64,000 nt of DNA from Vibrio sp. NTOU-M3 (GTDB lineage: Bacteria; Pseudomonadota; Gammaproteobacteria; Enterobacterales; Vibrionaceae). The notes under the pieces were generated by a model, which saw only the letters and a list, made by a program, of their open reading frames with translations, ran no database searches and was not told the origin of the DNA. The stretch covers positions 62,001 through 126,000 of the forward strand of contig NZ_CP162100.1 of NCBI RefSeq assembly GCF_040869035.1, in the 5' to 3' direction. This document shows, piece by piece, positions 8,870 through 19,002 of the stretch. Position 1 is the stretch's first letter, and each line of letters starts with the position of its first letter. Made by a program: the position numbers and the translations under genes.

Positions 8870-9415
8870 GTGAGCAAAAAAGCGTTACCAGCAATTCTGG
8901 CGAAACAAACTGTCGCTCAATCAAAACTGTTTGCTATTGAAGCGCTGGATTTGCAATTTAGTAATGGTGTTGAGCGCACTTACGAGCGAATGAAACCCAG
9001 TGGTCGCAATGCCGTCATGATGGTACCAGTCACAGCACAAGGTGATTTATTACTGGTTCGTGAATATGCCGCTGGAACGGAGCGCTATGAGCTGGGTTTT
9101 CCTAAAGGCTTAATTGATGAAGGGGAAAGTGCAGAACAAGCTGCCGATCGAGAGTTGAAAGAAGAGATTGGCTTTGGCAGTCGTAAGCTTACCCCACTCA
9201 AACAAGTGATTTTAGCGCCGTCTTATTTTTCCAGTAAAATGACCTTGTTCATTGCTGAAGAACTATACTCAGAACAGTTAGAGGGTGATGAGCCCGAACC
9301 ACTCGAAGTGATCCGCTGGCCTCTGGCTCAAGCAGAAGAATTACTCACCCACCTTGATTTTTGCGAAGCACGCAGTATCACTGCGTTATTATTGGCTCTG
9401 CGTACTTTAAAATAA
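8870..9415 (+). CDS. nudE: ADP compounds hydrolase NudE (Nudix)
   Basis: NudE hydrolyses ADP-ribose, NADH and diadenosine polyphosphates. The 181-residue product has a complete Nudix box starting at Gly80: GLIDEGE, then seven residues, then RELKEEIGF, with metal-binding Glu95, Glu98 and Glu99. Further family blocks are SNGVERTYERMKP and APSYFSSKM. I use the GTG at 8870 (VSKKALPAIL) because TAGGAG lies 8 bases before it; an upstream ATG at 8771 would add 33 residues unlike the family. cysQ follows 24 bases later, so the two are probably cotranscribed. Confidence 0.93.
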   Translation: MSKKALPAILAKQTVAQSKLFAIEALDLQFSNGVERTYERMKPSGRNAVMMVPVTAQGDLLLVREYAAGTERYELGFPKGLIDEGESAEQAADRELKEEIGFGSRKLTPLKQVILAPSYFSSKMTLFIAEELYSEQLEGDEPEPLEVIRWPLAQAEELLTHLDFCEARSITALLLALRTLK

Positions 9416-9439
9416 TAATTCCGGGCTAAGGATGTAACC

Positions 9440-10267
9440 ATGTCAACGACCCAAGATTTATCGCCTCTATTACCCGCAGTGATTGAAGTTGCTCGTTCTG
9501 CGGGACAGTTAATTCTCGATATTTATGAGAACAAGCAATACGAAGCTTATACCAAGAGTGATGAAACTCCTGTGACAAGTGCTGATATTGCAGCACACAA
9601 ATTGATTGTTGATCGACTGACAGAGCTGACACCAGAGATCCCGGTATTATCCGAGGAAGCCGCTGAGATCAGCTTAGCGCAGCGAGGGGAATGGGAACGT
9701 TACTGGTTAGTGGATCCATTGGATGGCACTCAGGAATTTATCGCTCGTAGTGGCGATTTTGCCACCATCATTGCGCTAATTGAACATAACCGTCCTGTGA
9801 TGGGCGTGGTGTATGCTCCGGTATCTGGTGTCACGTATTACGCTTATCACGGTAAAGGGGCGTGGAAAATTCCAGATATGAGTGAAAGCCTTGCCATTGA
9901 GACGCATAAACATGGTGGGGAAGGGAACCCGATTACAATTGCGATCAGTCGTCGCCAAGACATCAATAGTGTCACCAGTCGTATGAGCAGTGCGTGGAAC
10001 TATGATTTAGTGCCATTGGGTTCGGCGGCATTAAAAGCTTGTTTGGTGGCAGAAGGCGCGGTGGATTGTTATGTGCGCCTTGGTCCTACAGGGGAGTGGG
10101 ATACTGCTGCGACACAATGTATTGTGGAAGAAGCGGGTGGACGCATTTTGAGTACTCAGTTAGCACCGCTGTCGTACAATGAGCGAGAAACACTGGAAAA
10201 CCCCAACTTTATTGTCCTAGGGGATGAGCGCTTACCTTGGGATACAATCTTACAAGTGAAAGATTAA
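9440..10267 (+). CDS. cysQ: 3'(2'),5'-bisphosphate nucleotidase CysQ
   Basis: CysQ removes the 3'-phosphate from PAP, the by-product of sulfate assimilation, and is a Mg-dependent, lithium-sensitive phosphatase. In 275 residues the metal site is seen as Glu72/Glu73 (SEEAAE) and the D-P-L-D-G-T motif at 92-97 in WLVDPLDGTQEF, with the second motif GEWDTAATQCIVEEAGG around 211-227. It converges on recG with only 18 bases between the stops. Confidence 0.94.
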   Translation: MSTTQDLSPLLPAVIEVARSAGQLILDIYENKQYEAYTKSDETPVTSADIAAHKLIVDRLTELTPEIPVLSEEAAEISLAQRGEWERYWLVDPLDGTQEFIARSGDFATIIALIEHNRPVMGVVYAPVSGVTYYAYHGKGAWKIPDMSESLAIETHKHGGEGNPITIAISRRQDINSVTSRMSSAWNYDLVPLGSAALKACLVAEGAVDCYVRLGPTGEWDTAATQCIVEEAGGRILSTQLAPLSYNERETLENPNFIVLGDERLPWDTILQVKD

Positions 10268-10285
10268 TAGGAGCGAATGAGGCTC

Positions 10286-12364
10286 TTAAGCTTTCGAATA
10301 CACATCTCGGTTGCCTAACCAACGGTCAATGATCATCGTTGCGTTGGTTGGGTAATGATCATGAATATGGCGCGCAATGCGCTGAACTTCGGGAATTAAG
10401 CGCTGATCTCGAACTAAATCTGCGATTTTAAAATCAGCCATCCCCGTTTGCTTGGTACCCAATAATTCTCCGGGGCCTCGGATCTCTAAATCTTTTTGCG
10501 CAATTACAAAGCCATCATTGCTCTCTCGTAGCACGCTCAGGCGTTTTTGAGCGGTTTTCGATAGCGGAGCATGATAAAGCAAGACACAGTGGCTAGCGAC
10601 GCTGCCACGCCCAACACGCCCACGCAGTTGATGCAACTGTGCGAGGCCAAGACGCTCAGGATTTTCGATGATCATCAGGCTGGAATTAGGGACATCAACC
10701 CCCACTTCAATCACGGTTGTCGCTACTAAGAGATGTAGCTCATTGTCTTTGAATGCTTGCATCACCGCTTGTTTTTCTGCGGATTTCATCCGGCCGTGCA
10801 CCAAACCAATTTTGACATCTGGAAGCTTTCTTTGTAGCTCATCGGTGGTATCGGCTGCCGCCTGAGCTTCTAATACTTCAGATTCATCGATCAGTGTACA
10901 GACCCAATATGCTTGTTTGCCTTCGTTGAGACATGCGTGACGTATACGCTCAACAATATCATCACGCTTGGTATCGGGGATGGCCACGGTTTGAATTGGT
11001 GTTCTTCCCGGTGGAAGTTCATCAATGACAGAGGTTTCCAAGTCGGCGTAAGCGGTCATGGCTAAGGTTCGAGGAATTGGGGTTGCTGTCATGATCAATT
11101 GATGAGGGTAAGCACCTTGTTTCGCCCCTTTTTCACGCAATTCTAAGCGCTGGTGTACCCCAAAGCGGTGCTGCTCATCGATGATCACTAAGGCCAGATG
11201 GTGGAAATCCACATGTTCTTGGAAAAGCGCGTGCGTACCGACCACCATTTGTGCTTCACCAGAAGCAATGCGAGCCAGTTCGGCTTCTTTGGCTTTTCCT
11301 TTGAGTTTTCCTGCAAGCCAACCCACTTGTATACCCATGTTTTCAAACCATGCGGCAAAGTTAATCGCGTGTTGTTCTGCTAATAGCTCTGTCGGGGCCA
11401 TAAGAGCGACTTGGTAGCCGTGTTGTATTGCTCGCAGGGCAGCCATCGCCGCAACAAGTGTTTTTCCAGAGCCGACATCACCTTGCACCAGACGCATCAT
11501 TGGGTGCGGCTTTTCTAAATCAGCTTCAATTTCTTGCACAACGCGTGCTTGGGCATTGGTTGGGGAAAACGGAAGCTGCGCGAGTAATTGCTGCTTAAAA
11601 CTATCAACGGCGGCAAGTGGAAGTGCGTTATCTTGTTGTCCTTTGCTGCGAACAGCCAACATCGAAAGGTTTTGTGCAAGTAGCTCTTCCATGATCAAAC
11701 GAATTTGTGCTGGATGCTTACCTTCATCAAATGCTTCCAAATCAATCTCTGGTGAAGGTCGATGGATGATATGCAAAGCTTGCGATAATGTCAGCTGATG
11801 GGGATAAAGCCCGTCGGGCAGCAGCTCTTGTACCGCTGATTTATCCAGTAAGTCCAATGCCTGATCGGTTAAATTGCGCAGTGTAATTTGGCGCAAACCA
11901 TCGGTCGTAGGATAAACAGGAGTCAGGCTTTGTTCGACATCAGGCTTTTGCTGCGCAGCATAGAATTTGTAATCGGGGTGGATGATCTCAAGACCCATCC
12001 CTCCACGTTTAATTTCACCGTAAGCGTGAACTAACTTCCCTTGGGCAAAATTGTTCTTCATTGCTGCGGTAAAATTGAAAAAGCGTAGGGTAATTGTGCC
12101 ATTTCCATCACTGAGCTTGACCGTGAGCATTTTGCGCTTGCCAAAGAGGGTATCTACACTCATCACTTTGCCTTGGACCGCTGCCCAAAGACCAGCATGG
12201 AGTTTAGCAATTGGATAGATGCGAGTGCGATCTTCATATCGTAGTGGTAAGTGAAACAGAAGATCTTGAACCGTATTGAGCCCCACCTTTGCCAGCTTTT
12301 CCGCCACCTTGGCGCCAACACCAGAAAGTGAAGTCAGTGGGATCGCAGATAATAGCTGGGACAT
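10286..12364 (-). CDS. recG: ATP-dependent DNA helicase RecG
   Basis: RecG reverses stalled replication forks and branch-migrates Holliday junctions. The product has an N-terminal wedge/OB region (GVGAKVAEKLAKVG, then LRFFNFTAAMKN), Walker A QGDVGSGKT, the DEQHRFG box, helicase motif VATTVIEVGVDVP and the QLRGRVGRG block. I choose the ATG at 12364 (MSQLLSAIPLTSL), giving 693 residues, the E. coli length. The ATG at 12385 adds seven residues without homology. It lies downstream of trmH and spoT on the same strand. Confidence 0.96.
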   Translation of the reverse strand: MSQLLSAIPLTSLSGVGAKVAEKLAKVGLNTVQDLLFHLPLRYEDRTRIYPIAKLHAGLWAAVQGKVMSVDTLFGKRKMLTVKLSDGNGTITLRFFNFTAAMKNNFAQGKLVHAYGEIKRGGMGLEIIHPDYKFYAAQQKPDVEQSLTPVYPTTDGLRQITLRNLTDQALDLLDKSAVQELLPDGLYPHQLTLSQALHIIHRPSPEIDLEAFDEGKHPAQIRLIMEELLAQNLSMLAVRSKGQQDNALPLAAVDSFKQQLLAQLPFSPTNAQARVVQEIEADLEKPHPMMRLVQGDVGSGKTLVAAMAALRAIQHGYQVALMAPTELLAEQHAINFAAWFENMGIQVGWLAGKLKGKAKEAELARIASGEAQMVVGTHALFQEHVDFHHLALVIIDEQHRFGVHQRLELREKGAKQGAYPHQLIMTATPIPRTLAMTAYADLETSVIDELPPGRTPIQTVAIPDTKRDDIVERIRHACLNEGKQAYWVCTLIDESEVLEAQAAADTTDELQRKLPDVKIGLVHGRMKSAEKQAVMQAFKDNELHLLVATTVIEVGVDVPNSSLMIIENPERLGLAQLHQLRGRVGRGSVASHCVLLYHAPLSKTAQKRLSVLRESNDGFVIAQKDLEIRGPGELLGTKQTGMADFKIADLVRDQRLIPEVQRIARHIHDHYPTNATMIIDRWLGNRDVYSKA

Positions 12365-12501
12365 AAGAGGCTCGTTAGGTGACAAATGATGTCAGATAGT
12401 TAACCATCTGGCTGTGTTTTTGTACAGTAAAAAGTCGTGGGCTAAATGTAGGGAAATCGTGTTGAGGTGCCCAGTTTATCGCACTGGGTACAAAGGTGTG
12501 A

Positions 12502-13185
12502 TTAGGCTTTTTGCATCTCTTGCCACCACGCATCGTCAGCGACGATTTGCCCGTTTTCATCCAATGGTGGATAAGGCAAGCCTTTGCGTTTGGCAACTTT
12601 AGCCAGTACCGGATGACCACGTTCAAATAGAGTTCGATGGATCACCGCTTCAGGTAGTGCACTTTTTTCGCAATCATACATACCAGCAGCTTCGCGTTGG
12701 CGCTGTGCCTCATATAAGATCACTGCACTAGCTACCGAAACATTGAGGGATTGAACCATGCCAACCATTGGGATGATGATGTCTTGGTCGGCGAGTTTCT
12801 TCGCTTGTTCAGATGCGCCAATTTTTTCACTGCCAAGGATCACGGCAGTCGGCTTGGTGTAGTCGATTTGACGAAAGTCGACTGCGGTATCGGATAAATT
12901 AGTCACCAATACCTGCATCCCTTGTTCTTTTAGAGTGTGGATTGCGGTTTCAATGGTGTCATGGGTTTCAACTTCAACCCAATTGCGTGCACCCGCAGAC
13001 GTGTGGCTCAGAGTGCGCATTTCGTTCAGCCAGACGGCATGGACTTTGTGCAAACCAGTCGCATCTGCTGTGCGGATCACGGCTGAAACATTGTTTGGCT
13101 TGTGAACTTCTTCAAGGCACAGTGTTAAATCAGTTTGGCGTGTTTTCAACACCTGTTGAATACGGTTATAGCGTTCTAAATTCAT
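12502..13185 (-). CDS. trmH: tRNA (guanosine(18)-2'-O)-methyltransferase TrmH
   Basis: TrmH methylates the 2'-hydroxyl of G18 in the D-loop of tRNAs. The 227-residue protein begins MNLERYNRIQQVLKTRQTDL and has the SPOUT knot blocks: VHKPNNVSAVIRTADA (motif 1), AVILGSEKIGAS (motif 2) and QSLNVSVASAVILYE (motif 3). It sits between spoT and recG, the gammaproteobacterial order, and is separated from spoT by a terminator. Confidence 0.95.
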   Translation of the reverse strand: MNLERYNRIQQVLKTRQTDLTLCLEEVHKPNNVSAVIRTADATGLHKVHAVWLNEMRTLSHTSAGARNWVEVETHDTIETAIHTLKEQGMQVLVTNLSDTAVDFRQIDYTKPTAVILGSEKIGASEQAKKLADQDIIIPMVGMVQSLNVSVASAVILYEAQRQREAAGMYDCEKSALPEAVIHRTLFERGHPVLAKVAKRKGLPYPPLDENGQIVADDAWWQEMQKA

Positions 13186-13206
13186 AACAAATCGAATAAA
13201 ACAAAA

Positions 13207-13230
13207 TGCCCTTGATGGTTATCAAGGGCA
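13207..13230 (-). terminator. Intrinsic terminator between spoT and trmH
   Basis: The stem TGCCCTTGAT / ATCAAGGGCA (10 bp, four-base loop) lies after the spoT stop in the minus direction and is followed by TTTTGTTTT. Transcription of trmH may depend on read-through or its own promoter. Confidence 0.85.
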
Positions 13231-13248
13231 TGAATGAACATTGAATGG

Positions 13249-15369
13249 TTAGTTCTTACGACGTCGTACCCTCAGAGTCTGAGGCATCGCTTTGATCTTA
13301 CGGATGATACGAGCGAGATGGACGCGGTCTTTGGTCGTCAACAACACGGTTACCGTATACAAACGTCCGTCGCGTTCTTCGGTCGATAAACCATGAATGT
13401 TAGAGCCTGTTTTTGAGATCACATTGGTGAGCTCAGCCAGTGCCCCCTGACGATTTTGGACATCAATTTTAAGCTCAGTGATGAACTCTTGATCGTATTC
13501 GTCTGACCATTCTACCGCCATGTACTTGTCTGGTTCTTTTTGATAGCCACGGACATTTGGACAGGTTTCACGGTGAACCACTAACCCTCGGCCAGGAGAG
13601 ACATGCGCGATGATGTGATCATCTGGAATCGGATGACAACAGTTGGCAAAAGTCAGCAATATGCCTTCCGCACCACGGATTGGCAGCTTTTTCTTTGGCT
13701 TACTGTTATTAGAAACCACTTCGGTTAGCTCTTCGACATCGCCCAGTAAACGACGAGCAATCACGATGCTCATCAATTCGCCCAAGCCGATATCTGCGAG
13801 TAGATCATCGACACTGTCCACTTTCAACTCAGCCAGTACATGCTGAATGTTCTCTTCGCTAATATCTGACAGCGAGAGATCACCGAGTGCATGGTTGAGT
13901 AAGCGGCGGCCAAGCGTGGTCGATTCTTCGCGGCGCATCGTTTTTAGAACCTGACGGATCTTGGTACGGGCACGCGAGGTCACGACATAGTTCAGCCATG
14001 CTGCATTTGGTCTCGCGCCTGGTGCGCTGATAATTTCGATCGTCTGACCGTTTTTCAGTGCTTTACTCAATGGGTACGGATTGCGATCAACACGAGCGCC
14101 AACACAGGTACTACCTACGTCAGTGTGTACGGCATAGGCAAAATCTACGGCAGTCGCGCCAACGGGTAGCTCGACGATGCGGCCTTTTGGTGTGAAGACG
14201 TAAATCTCATCTGGGAACAGATCAGATTTTACGTTTTCGATAAACTCAAAAGAGTTACCAGCACTTTGCTGCAATTCCAACAGGCTCTGCATCCAGCGCT
14301 GAGCTTTCACTTGAGCGGTTGTGCCAGTGCGTTCACCGTTGCCTTTGTAAGACCAGTGAGCAGCCACCCCTTTATCCGCCATTTGATCCATGTCTTCGGT
14401 ACGAATTTGTACTTCGACAGGTACGCCGTGAGGGCCAACCATAGAGGTGTGAATCGATTGATAACCATTTGCTTTCGGTACCGCAATGTAGTCTTTCATG
14501 CGGCCCGGACGTGGTTTGTACAAGCTATGAACTTGACCAAGCACGCGATAGCAGGTGTCTGCATCTTCAACCACAACACGAAACGCATAGATGTCCATAA
14601 TGGTATGGAAACGCTGCTCTTTGGTTTTCATCTTGTTGTAGATGGAATACAGGTTTTTCTCACGACCAAATACACGTGCTTTCAGGCCAACTTCTTCTAA
14701 TCGGCCCTCGATTTCATCGTGAATACGCTGGATCATCTCTTTTCGGTTACCACGTGCGGCTCTAACAACCTCTTTTAGCACGCGATAGCGATTTGGATAC
14801 AGGGCTTCAAAACCAAGCTCTTCGAGCTCTGTTTTAATGTTGTGAATACCTAAGCGGTGTGCAAGTGGTGAGTAGATTTCCAGCGTTTCTCTGGCGATAC
14901 GACGTTTTTTGTCGGGGCGTAGTGCACCTAATGTGCGCATATTGTGCGTACGGTCAGCCAGTTTGATCAGGATAACGCGAATGTCTTGCACCATGGCAAG
15001 GACCATCTTGCGGAAGTTTTCTGCTTGGGCTTCTTTACGATCGCGGAACTTCAGTTTGTCCAGTTTGGAAACACCATCGACCAATTCAGCAACGGTAGAA
15101 CCAAATTGGTCTTCCAGCTCTTCTTTGGTGACTTCGGTATCTTCAATGACATCATGAAGTAGGGCGGCTTGTAGCGTTTCGATATCAAGGCGCATTTCGG
15201 CCAGAATTCGAGCGACGGCTACGGGATGGATAATATAGGGTTCACCACTAGAACGGGTTTGACCCTCGTGCGCGTTTTCCGCTACCACATAAGATTGACG
15301 CAGAGCCTCAATTTGAGGCTCTGTAAGGTATTCTTGGGCAACGTCTTTGAGACTATCGAATAGATACAA
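13249..15369 (-). CDS. spoT: Bifunctional (p)ppGpp synthetase/hydrolase SpoT
   Basis: SpoT makes and degrades the stringent alarmone (p)ppGpp. The 706-residue protein has the HD hydrolase domain with His48 (YIIHPVAVA) and His72-Asp73-(x2)-EDT (LLHDVIEDT), the synthetase domain around 230-340 (KEQRFHTIMDIYAFRVVV, NGYQSIHTSM), a TGS domain near 390 (VFTPKGRIVELP) and a C-terminal ACT domain from about 630 (ELKIDVQNRQGALAEL). It follows rpoZ in the gmk-rpoZ-spoT series. Confidence 0.97.
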   Translation of the reverse strand: MYLFDSLKDVAQEYLTEPQIEALRQSYVVAENAHEGQTRSSGEPYIIHPVAVARILAEMRLDIETLQAALLHDVIEDTEVTKEELEDQFGSTVAELVDGVSKLDKLKFRDRKEAQAENFRKMVLAMVQDIRVILIKLADRTHNMRTLGALRPDKKRRIARETLEIYSPLAHRLGIHNIKTELEELGFEALYPNRYRVLKEVVRAARGNRKEMIQRIHDEIEGRLEEVGLKARVFGREKNLYSIYNKMKTKEQRFHTIMDIYAFRVVVEDADTCYRVLGQVHSLYKPRPGRMKDYIAVPKANGYQSIHTSMVGPHGVPVEVQIRTEDMDQMADKGVAAHWSYKGNGERTGTTAQVKAQRWMQSLLELQQSAGNSFEFIENVKSDLFPDEIYVFTPKGRIVELPVGATAVDFAYAVHTDVGSTCVGARVDRNPYPLSKALKNGQTIEIISAPGARPNAAWLNYVVTSRARTKIRQVLKTMRREESTTLGRRLLNHALGDLSLSDISEENIQHVLAELKVDSVDDLLADIGLGELMSIVIARRLLGDVEELTEVVSNNSKPKKKLPIRGAEGILLTFANCCHPIPDDHIIAHVSPGRGLVVHRETCPNVRGYQKEPDKYMAVEWSDEYDQEFITELKIDVQNRQGALAELTNVISKTGSNIHGLSTEERDGRLYTVTVLLTTKDRVHLARIIRKIKAMPQTLRVRRRKN

Positions 15370-15399
15370 ATTATAGGCCCGGGAGTGTGTTGAATCGAA

Positions 15400-15675
15400 T
15401 TAACGATGGCCGCGTGCGATGCTGCTTACTGCAGCAAGCTCAGCCGCTTCTTGCTCTTGTTGCTCCTGGCGCTCACGAGCGTCTAGGATTTCTTTAGTGA
15501 TCAGACCTTCTTCGATCTCACGTAGAGCGATAACCGTTGCTTTATCGTTCTCTTCTGGCACCAGTGAATCTTTACCGCCAGTTTGCATTTGACGAGCGCG
15601 GCGTGCCGCAATTAGAACTAGGTCGAAACGGTTGCCAACTTTTTCAACAGCGTCTTGAACAGTTACGCGTGCCAT
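15400..15675 (-). CDS. rpoZ: RNA polymerase omega subunit
   Basis: This 91-residue omega subunit begins [20 protein letters not shown] and contains the conserved ARRARQMQ helix and [10 protein letters not shown]. It stabilises the beta' subunit and contributes to ppGpp binding. The gene lies between gmk and spoT, so alarmone metabolism, GTP supply and the polymerase subunit are clustered. Confidence 0.97.
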   Translation of the reverse strand: MARVTVQDAVEKVGNRFDLVLIAARRARQMQTGGKDSLVPEENDKATVIALREIEEGLITKEILDARERQEQQEQEAAELAAVSSIARGHR

Positions 15676-15780
15676 GAGGACTCCAAATTAGTTAACTAAA
15701 ATTTTGAATGACGAGAAAGTATACAGCCTAACGCCTTTATATTCTAGCGCTTAGGTGACTTCCAATTAGGTACTGTGTGC

Positions 15781-16763
<983 letters not shown>

Positions 16764-17120
16764 ATGCGTAAAAGTACATTCACAATTTATTTTCTGCTTA
16801 GTGCATTGATGGCCGTTGTGCTTTCAATGGGTATTGCTCGTGCAGAAAACCTACCAAACTCAAGCCATCTCACGACATCAGATGTTCATCATGCACTTAC
16901 CTTGGGCTCAATAGAAAAAAGTGAACCAGGTTGTTGCGAACCTGGCGGTAGTTGTTTTAAAAAACAATGCTGTTCTCATGGTCATGCTTCGAACACTGCG
17001 GTAATGGAATCCCGCCAACGCTCTTATGATGCGCCATACCGTTATGAGCACATTTCCTATCAAACCATTCTTTATGCCAGTGCAGATATGCACGTTCATT
17101 ATCGCCCTCCGATAGCCTAA
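16764..17120 (+). CDS. Exported Cys/His-rich small protein
   Basis: This 118-residue protein has a signal peptide (MRKSTFTIYFLLSALMAVVL, cleavage near ARA-EN). The mature part carries two cysteine clusters, GCCEPGGSCF and KQCCSHGH, followed by a His/Tyr-rich tail (HISYQTILYASADMHVHY). This suggests a periplasmic metal-binding protein, which is inference only. I place the start at the ATG at 16764 because AGAGG lies 9 bases upstream; the GTG at 16758 is too close to that site. No family is recognised. Confidence 0.65.
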   Translation: MRKSTFTIYFLLSALMAVVLSMGIARAENLPNSSHLTTSDVHHALTLGSIEKSEPGCCEPGGSCFKKQCCSHGHASNTAVMESRQRSYDAPYRYEHISYQTILYASADMHVHYRPPIA

Positions 17121-17235
17121 TTCCTATCTCGCAGCATTCTGCTGCTAACGACTTCATTGCACGAATGTTCGTGTGAGTTTGTTATGCGTGTAAATAACAG
17201 CGTTTATTTGCACCACCCTATGATGGGAATAAAAA

Positions 17236-17331
17236 ATGAAAATAAATTTAATTGCGCCTGCTGAGCATCTAACTCGCTATCGAAATCTCCATATGTTTAT
17301 CAAGTTGCGGGGAGGTTGTTATGATGTCTAA
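17236..17331 (+). CDS. Possible 31-aa leader ORF overlapping the DMT transporter start
   Basis: An ATG at 17236 with GGGA 8 bases upstream opens a 31-codon frame (MKINLIAPAEHLTRYRNLHM and on) ending at TAA 17329-17331, which overlaps the first codons of the transporter gene. Such an overlap would couple translation of the two. Nothing else supports it, so it may be chance. Confidence 0.3.
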   Translation: MKINLIAPAEHLTRYRNLHMFIKLRGGCYDV

Positions 17332-18259
17332 ACACCTACCTATCATGTTGTTTATCTCTGTATGCTTGATCTGGGGAACGACCTGGTTTGCCATGGAAGT
17401 TGCGGTGCAAACCATTCCTCCGATCTTTGCGACAGGGCTGCGTTTCCTGATTGCAGCACCATTGCTAATTCTGTTAGCAAAGTATTATCAACAGTCCCTG
17501 TTTTTCCCCAAAGGAAAAAGGCATTGGATGTTTATTGTGGCGATTTTCTATTTCGCCATTCCGTTTACATTAATGATTTTTGGTGAGCAGTATATTTCAT
17601 CAGGCTTGGCATCCATTATCTTTGCCAACATGCCGATAGCCGTCATGATCACATCCAGTTTTTTTCTCGGATTACGTTTACGTAAATCGCAAATTGCGGG
17701 CTTATTAGTCGCTGTACTGAGCTTAGTATTGATTCTGGCAAAAGAGATGAGCTTAGGCGGTGATGATTATTTAATTGGTTTCCTTGCGTTGGGGGGCGCC
17801 GTGGCGATTCATGCGGTGATGTATGTATTTGTGGAGAAGTTTTGCAAAGGCATTCCTGTGCTAACTTACAACGCTTTGCCAAATTTTTTCGCGGCGTTAA
17901 TGTTATTCATTACGTCATTGGTGTTCGAAAGAGCAGAGATCAGCCAGTTCTCGATTTATTCCGTGACTGCGGTGATCTATCTCGGTCTGTTTGCCAGTGT
18001 GGGTGGTATCGTGGCTTACTTTAAACTGGGTCAAGTCTCGACTCCGTTTACCGCATCGCTCTGTTTTCTTTTCTTTCCGTTAATTGCTTTAGGCCTCTCA
18101 ACATGGATCGCTGATAACCGTGTCTCATTGGTATCGGTCGCTTTGTTAGTGCCGCTTTTAGGGGGGATTTTTGTTACCAAAGCTGACCCTAAGCTTTGGC
18201 GGCGTTTTCGAGGGAAGAGATTTCATTCAAAGCGAAGACTAGGTGAATACGGCTCATAA
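17321..18259 (+). CDS. DMT-superfamily (EamA) transporter
   Basis: This 312-residue inner-membrane protein has about ten hydrophobic segments in two five-helix halves and opens with the EamA hallmark LIWGTTWFAMEVAVQTIPP. A strong GGGGAGG ribosome-binding site lies just before the ATGATG start. The substrate cannot be told; relatives export metabolites and amino acids. The C-terminus is basic (RRFRGKRFHSKRR), consistent with a cytoplasmic end. A terminator follows. Confidence 0.85.
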   Translation: MMSKHLPIMLFISVCLIWGTTWFAMEVAVQTIPPIFATGLRFLIAAPLLILLAKYYQQSLFFPKGKRHWMFIVAIFYFAIPFTLMIFGEQYISSGLASIIFANMPIAVMITSSFFLGLRLRKSQIAGLLVAVLSLVLILAKEMSLGGDDYLIGFLALGGAVAIHAVMYVFVEKFCKGIPVLTYNALPNFFAALMLFITSLVFERAEISQFSIYSVTAVIYLGLFASVGGIVAYFKLGQVSTPFTASLCFLFFPLIALGLSTWIADNRVSLVSVALLVPLLGGIFVTKADPKLWRRFRGKRFHSKRRLGEYGS

Positions 18260-18299
18260 AATGAAGGAAAACAGTTAAGAGCTGCAGTTAAAGCTGATA

Positions 18300-18328
18300 A
18301 GCCCCCATAGAGTGGGGGCTTTATTTTT
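18300..18328 (+). terminator. Intrinsic terminator after the DMT gene
   Basis: An 8-bp stem, AGCCCCCA (18300-18307) and TGGGGGCT (18313-18320), is followed by TTATTTTTAT. Confidence 0.88.
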
Positions 18329-18336
18329 ATGGCCGC

Positions 18337-18813
18337 TTATTTACCTTGTTCATTGCGAAGATAAATGATCGCTACCATATTAAAGCCAATGAACTGCCAT
18401 AAGTACTGGCCATCACTTGCGCCAGTGAGGGTTTGAGTAAAGGCCATACAACTGGTGACCAATAATGAGGCAAACGCTGAATAGAGCAGCCAAGGGCGTT
18501 CTTTGTTTGTCATAAACTCACCGGCTAACACCGAACGGATCGCGAGTAAAAATGGCAAACACTGCAAGACAATAAGAATCGGGAACATAAAATCAAAGGT
18601 TGGGCTTAATAAGGCGTGGCCTACTTGGCTTTTGTCCCATGTACCCACGATATAACCTTTCCACCCTGCCCAAGTATCTCCGGAATAGGCGGTATCGGGT
18701 GTGATGACGCCGAGTAATACCCCCATTACCTTATCGATAAAGCCGTTTTTGAACCAAAAAACGAATAGGAAGATCTGGATTGGAATGATCTGAAAAGCAA
18801 GCTTCTTCAACAT
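18337..18813 (-). CDS. Small multi-pass membrane protein
   Basis: This unrecognised 158-residue protein has about four hydrophobic segments (AFQIIPIQIFLFVFWF, FMFPILIVLQCLPFLLAI, LLYSAFASLLVTSCMAF, FIGFNMVAIIYL). I start it at the ATG at 18813 (MLKKLAFQIIPIQ). An ATG at 18930 would add 39 residues without membrane character that come from an intergenic repeat-like stretch. It is convergent with the DMT gene. Confidence 0.6.
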   Translation of the reverse strand: MLKKLAFQIIPIQIFLFVFWFKNGFIDKVMGVLLGVITPDTAYSGDTWAGWKGYIVGTWDKSQVGHALLSPTFDFMFPILIVLQCLPFLLAIRSVLAGEFMTNKERPWLLYSAFASLLVTSCMAFTQTLTGASDGQYLWQFIGFNMVAIIYLRNEQGK

Positions 18814-19002
18814 GTGTGTATCCCAAGTAATGAATGAATTGGATGCCGAGTATGTCGAAGCGAGGTTTTTTATCGGTTGATGCAAGGCAAGCGGCGCAGA
18901 GTCCAAACAAAAATCAAACATCAAAGGCATTGATAGATACGAGGTGGTTCGCGCTGGAGTATTGATGCTGGCTAAGCCGAACTCTAAAGACTGAATTTGA
19001 GG

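Noticed and set aside
12375..12626. 83-codon minus frame between recG and trmH
   Set aside because: It overlaps the well-supported 3' end of trmH in another frame and has no recognisable start context.
14266..14700. 144-codon plus-strand frame inside spoT
   Set aside because: It is fully antisense to the conserved synthetase domain; no sign of selection as protein.
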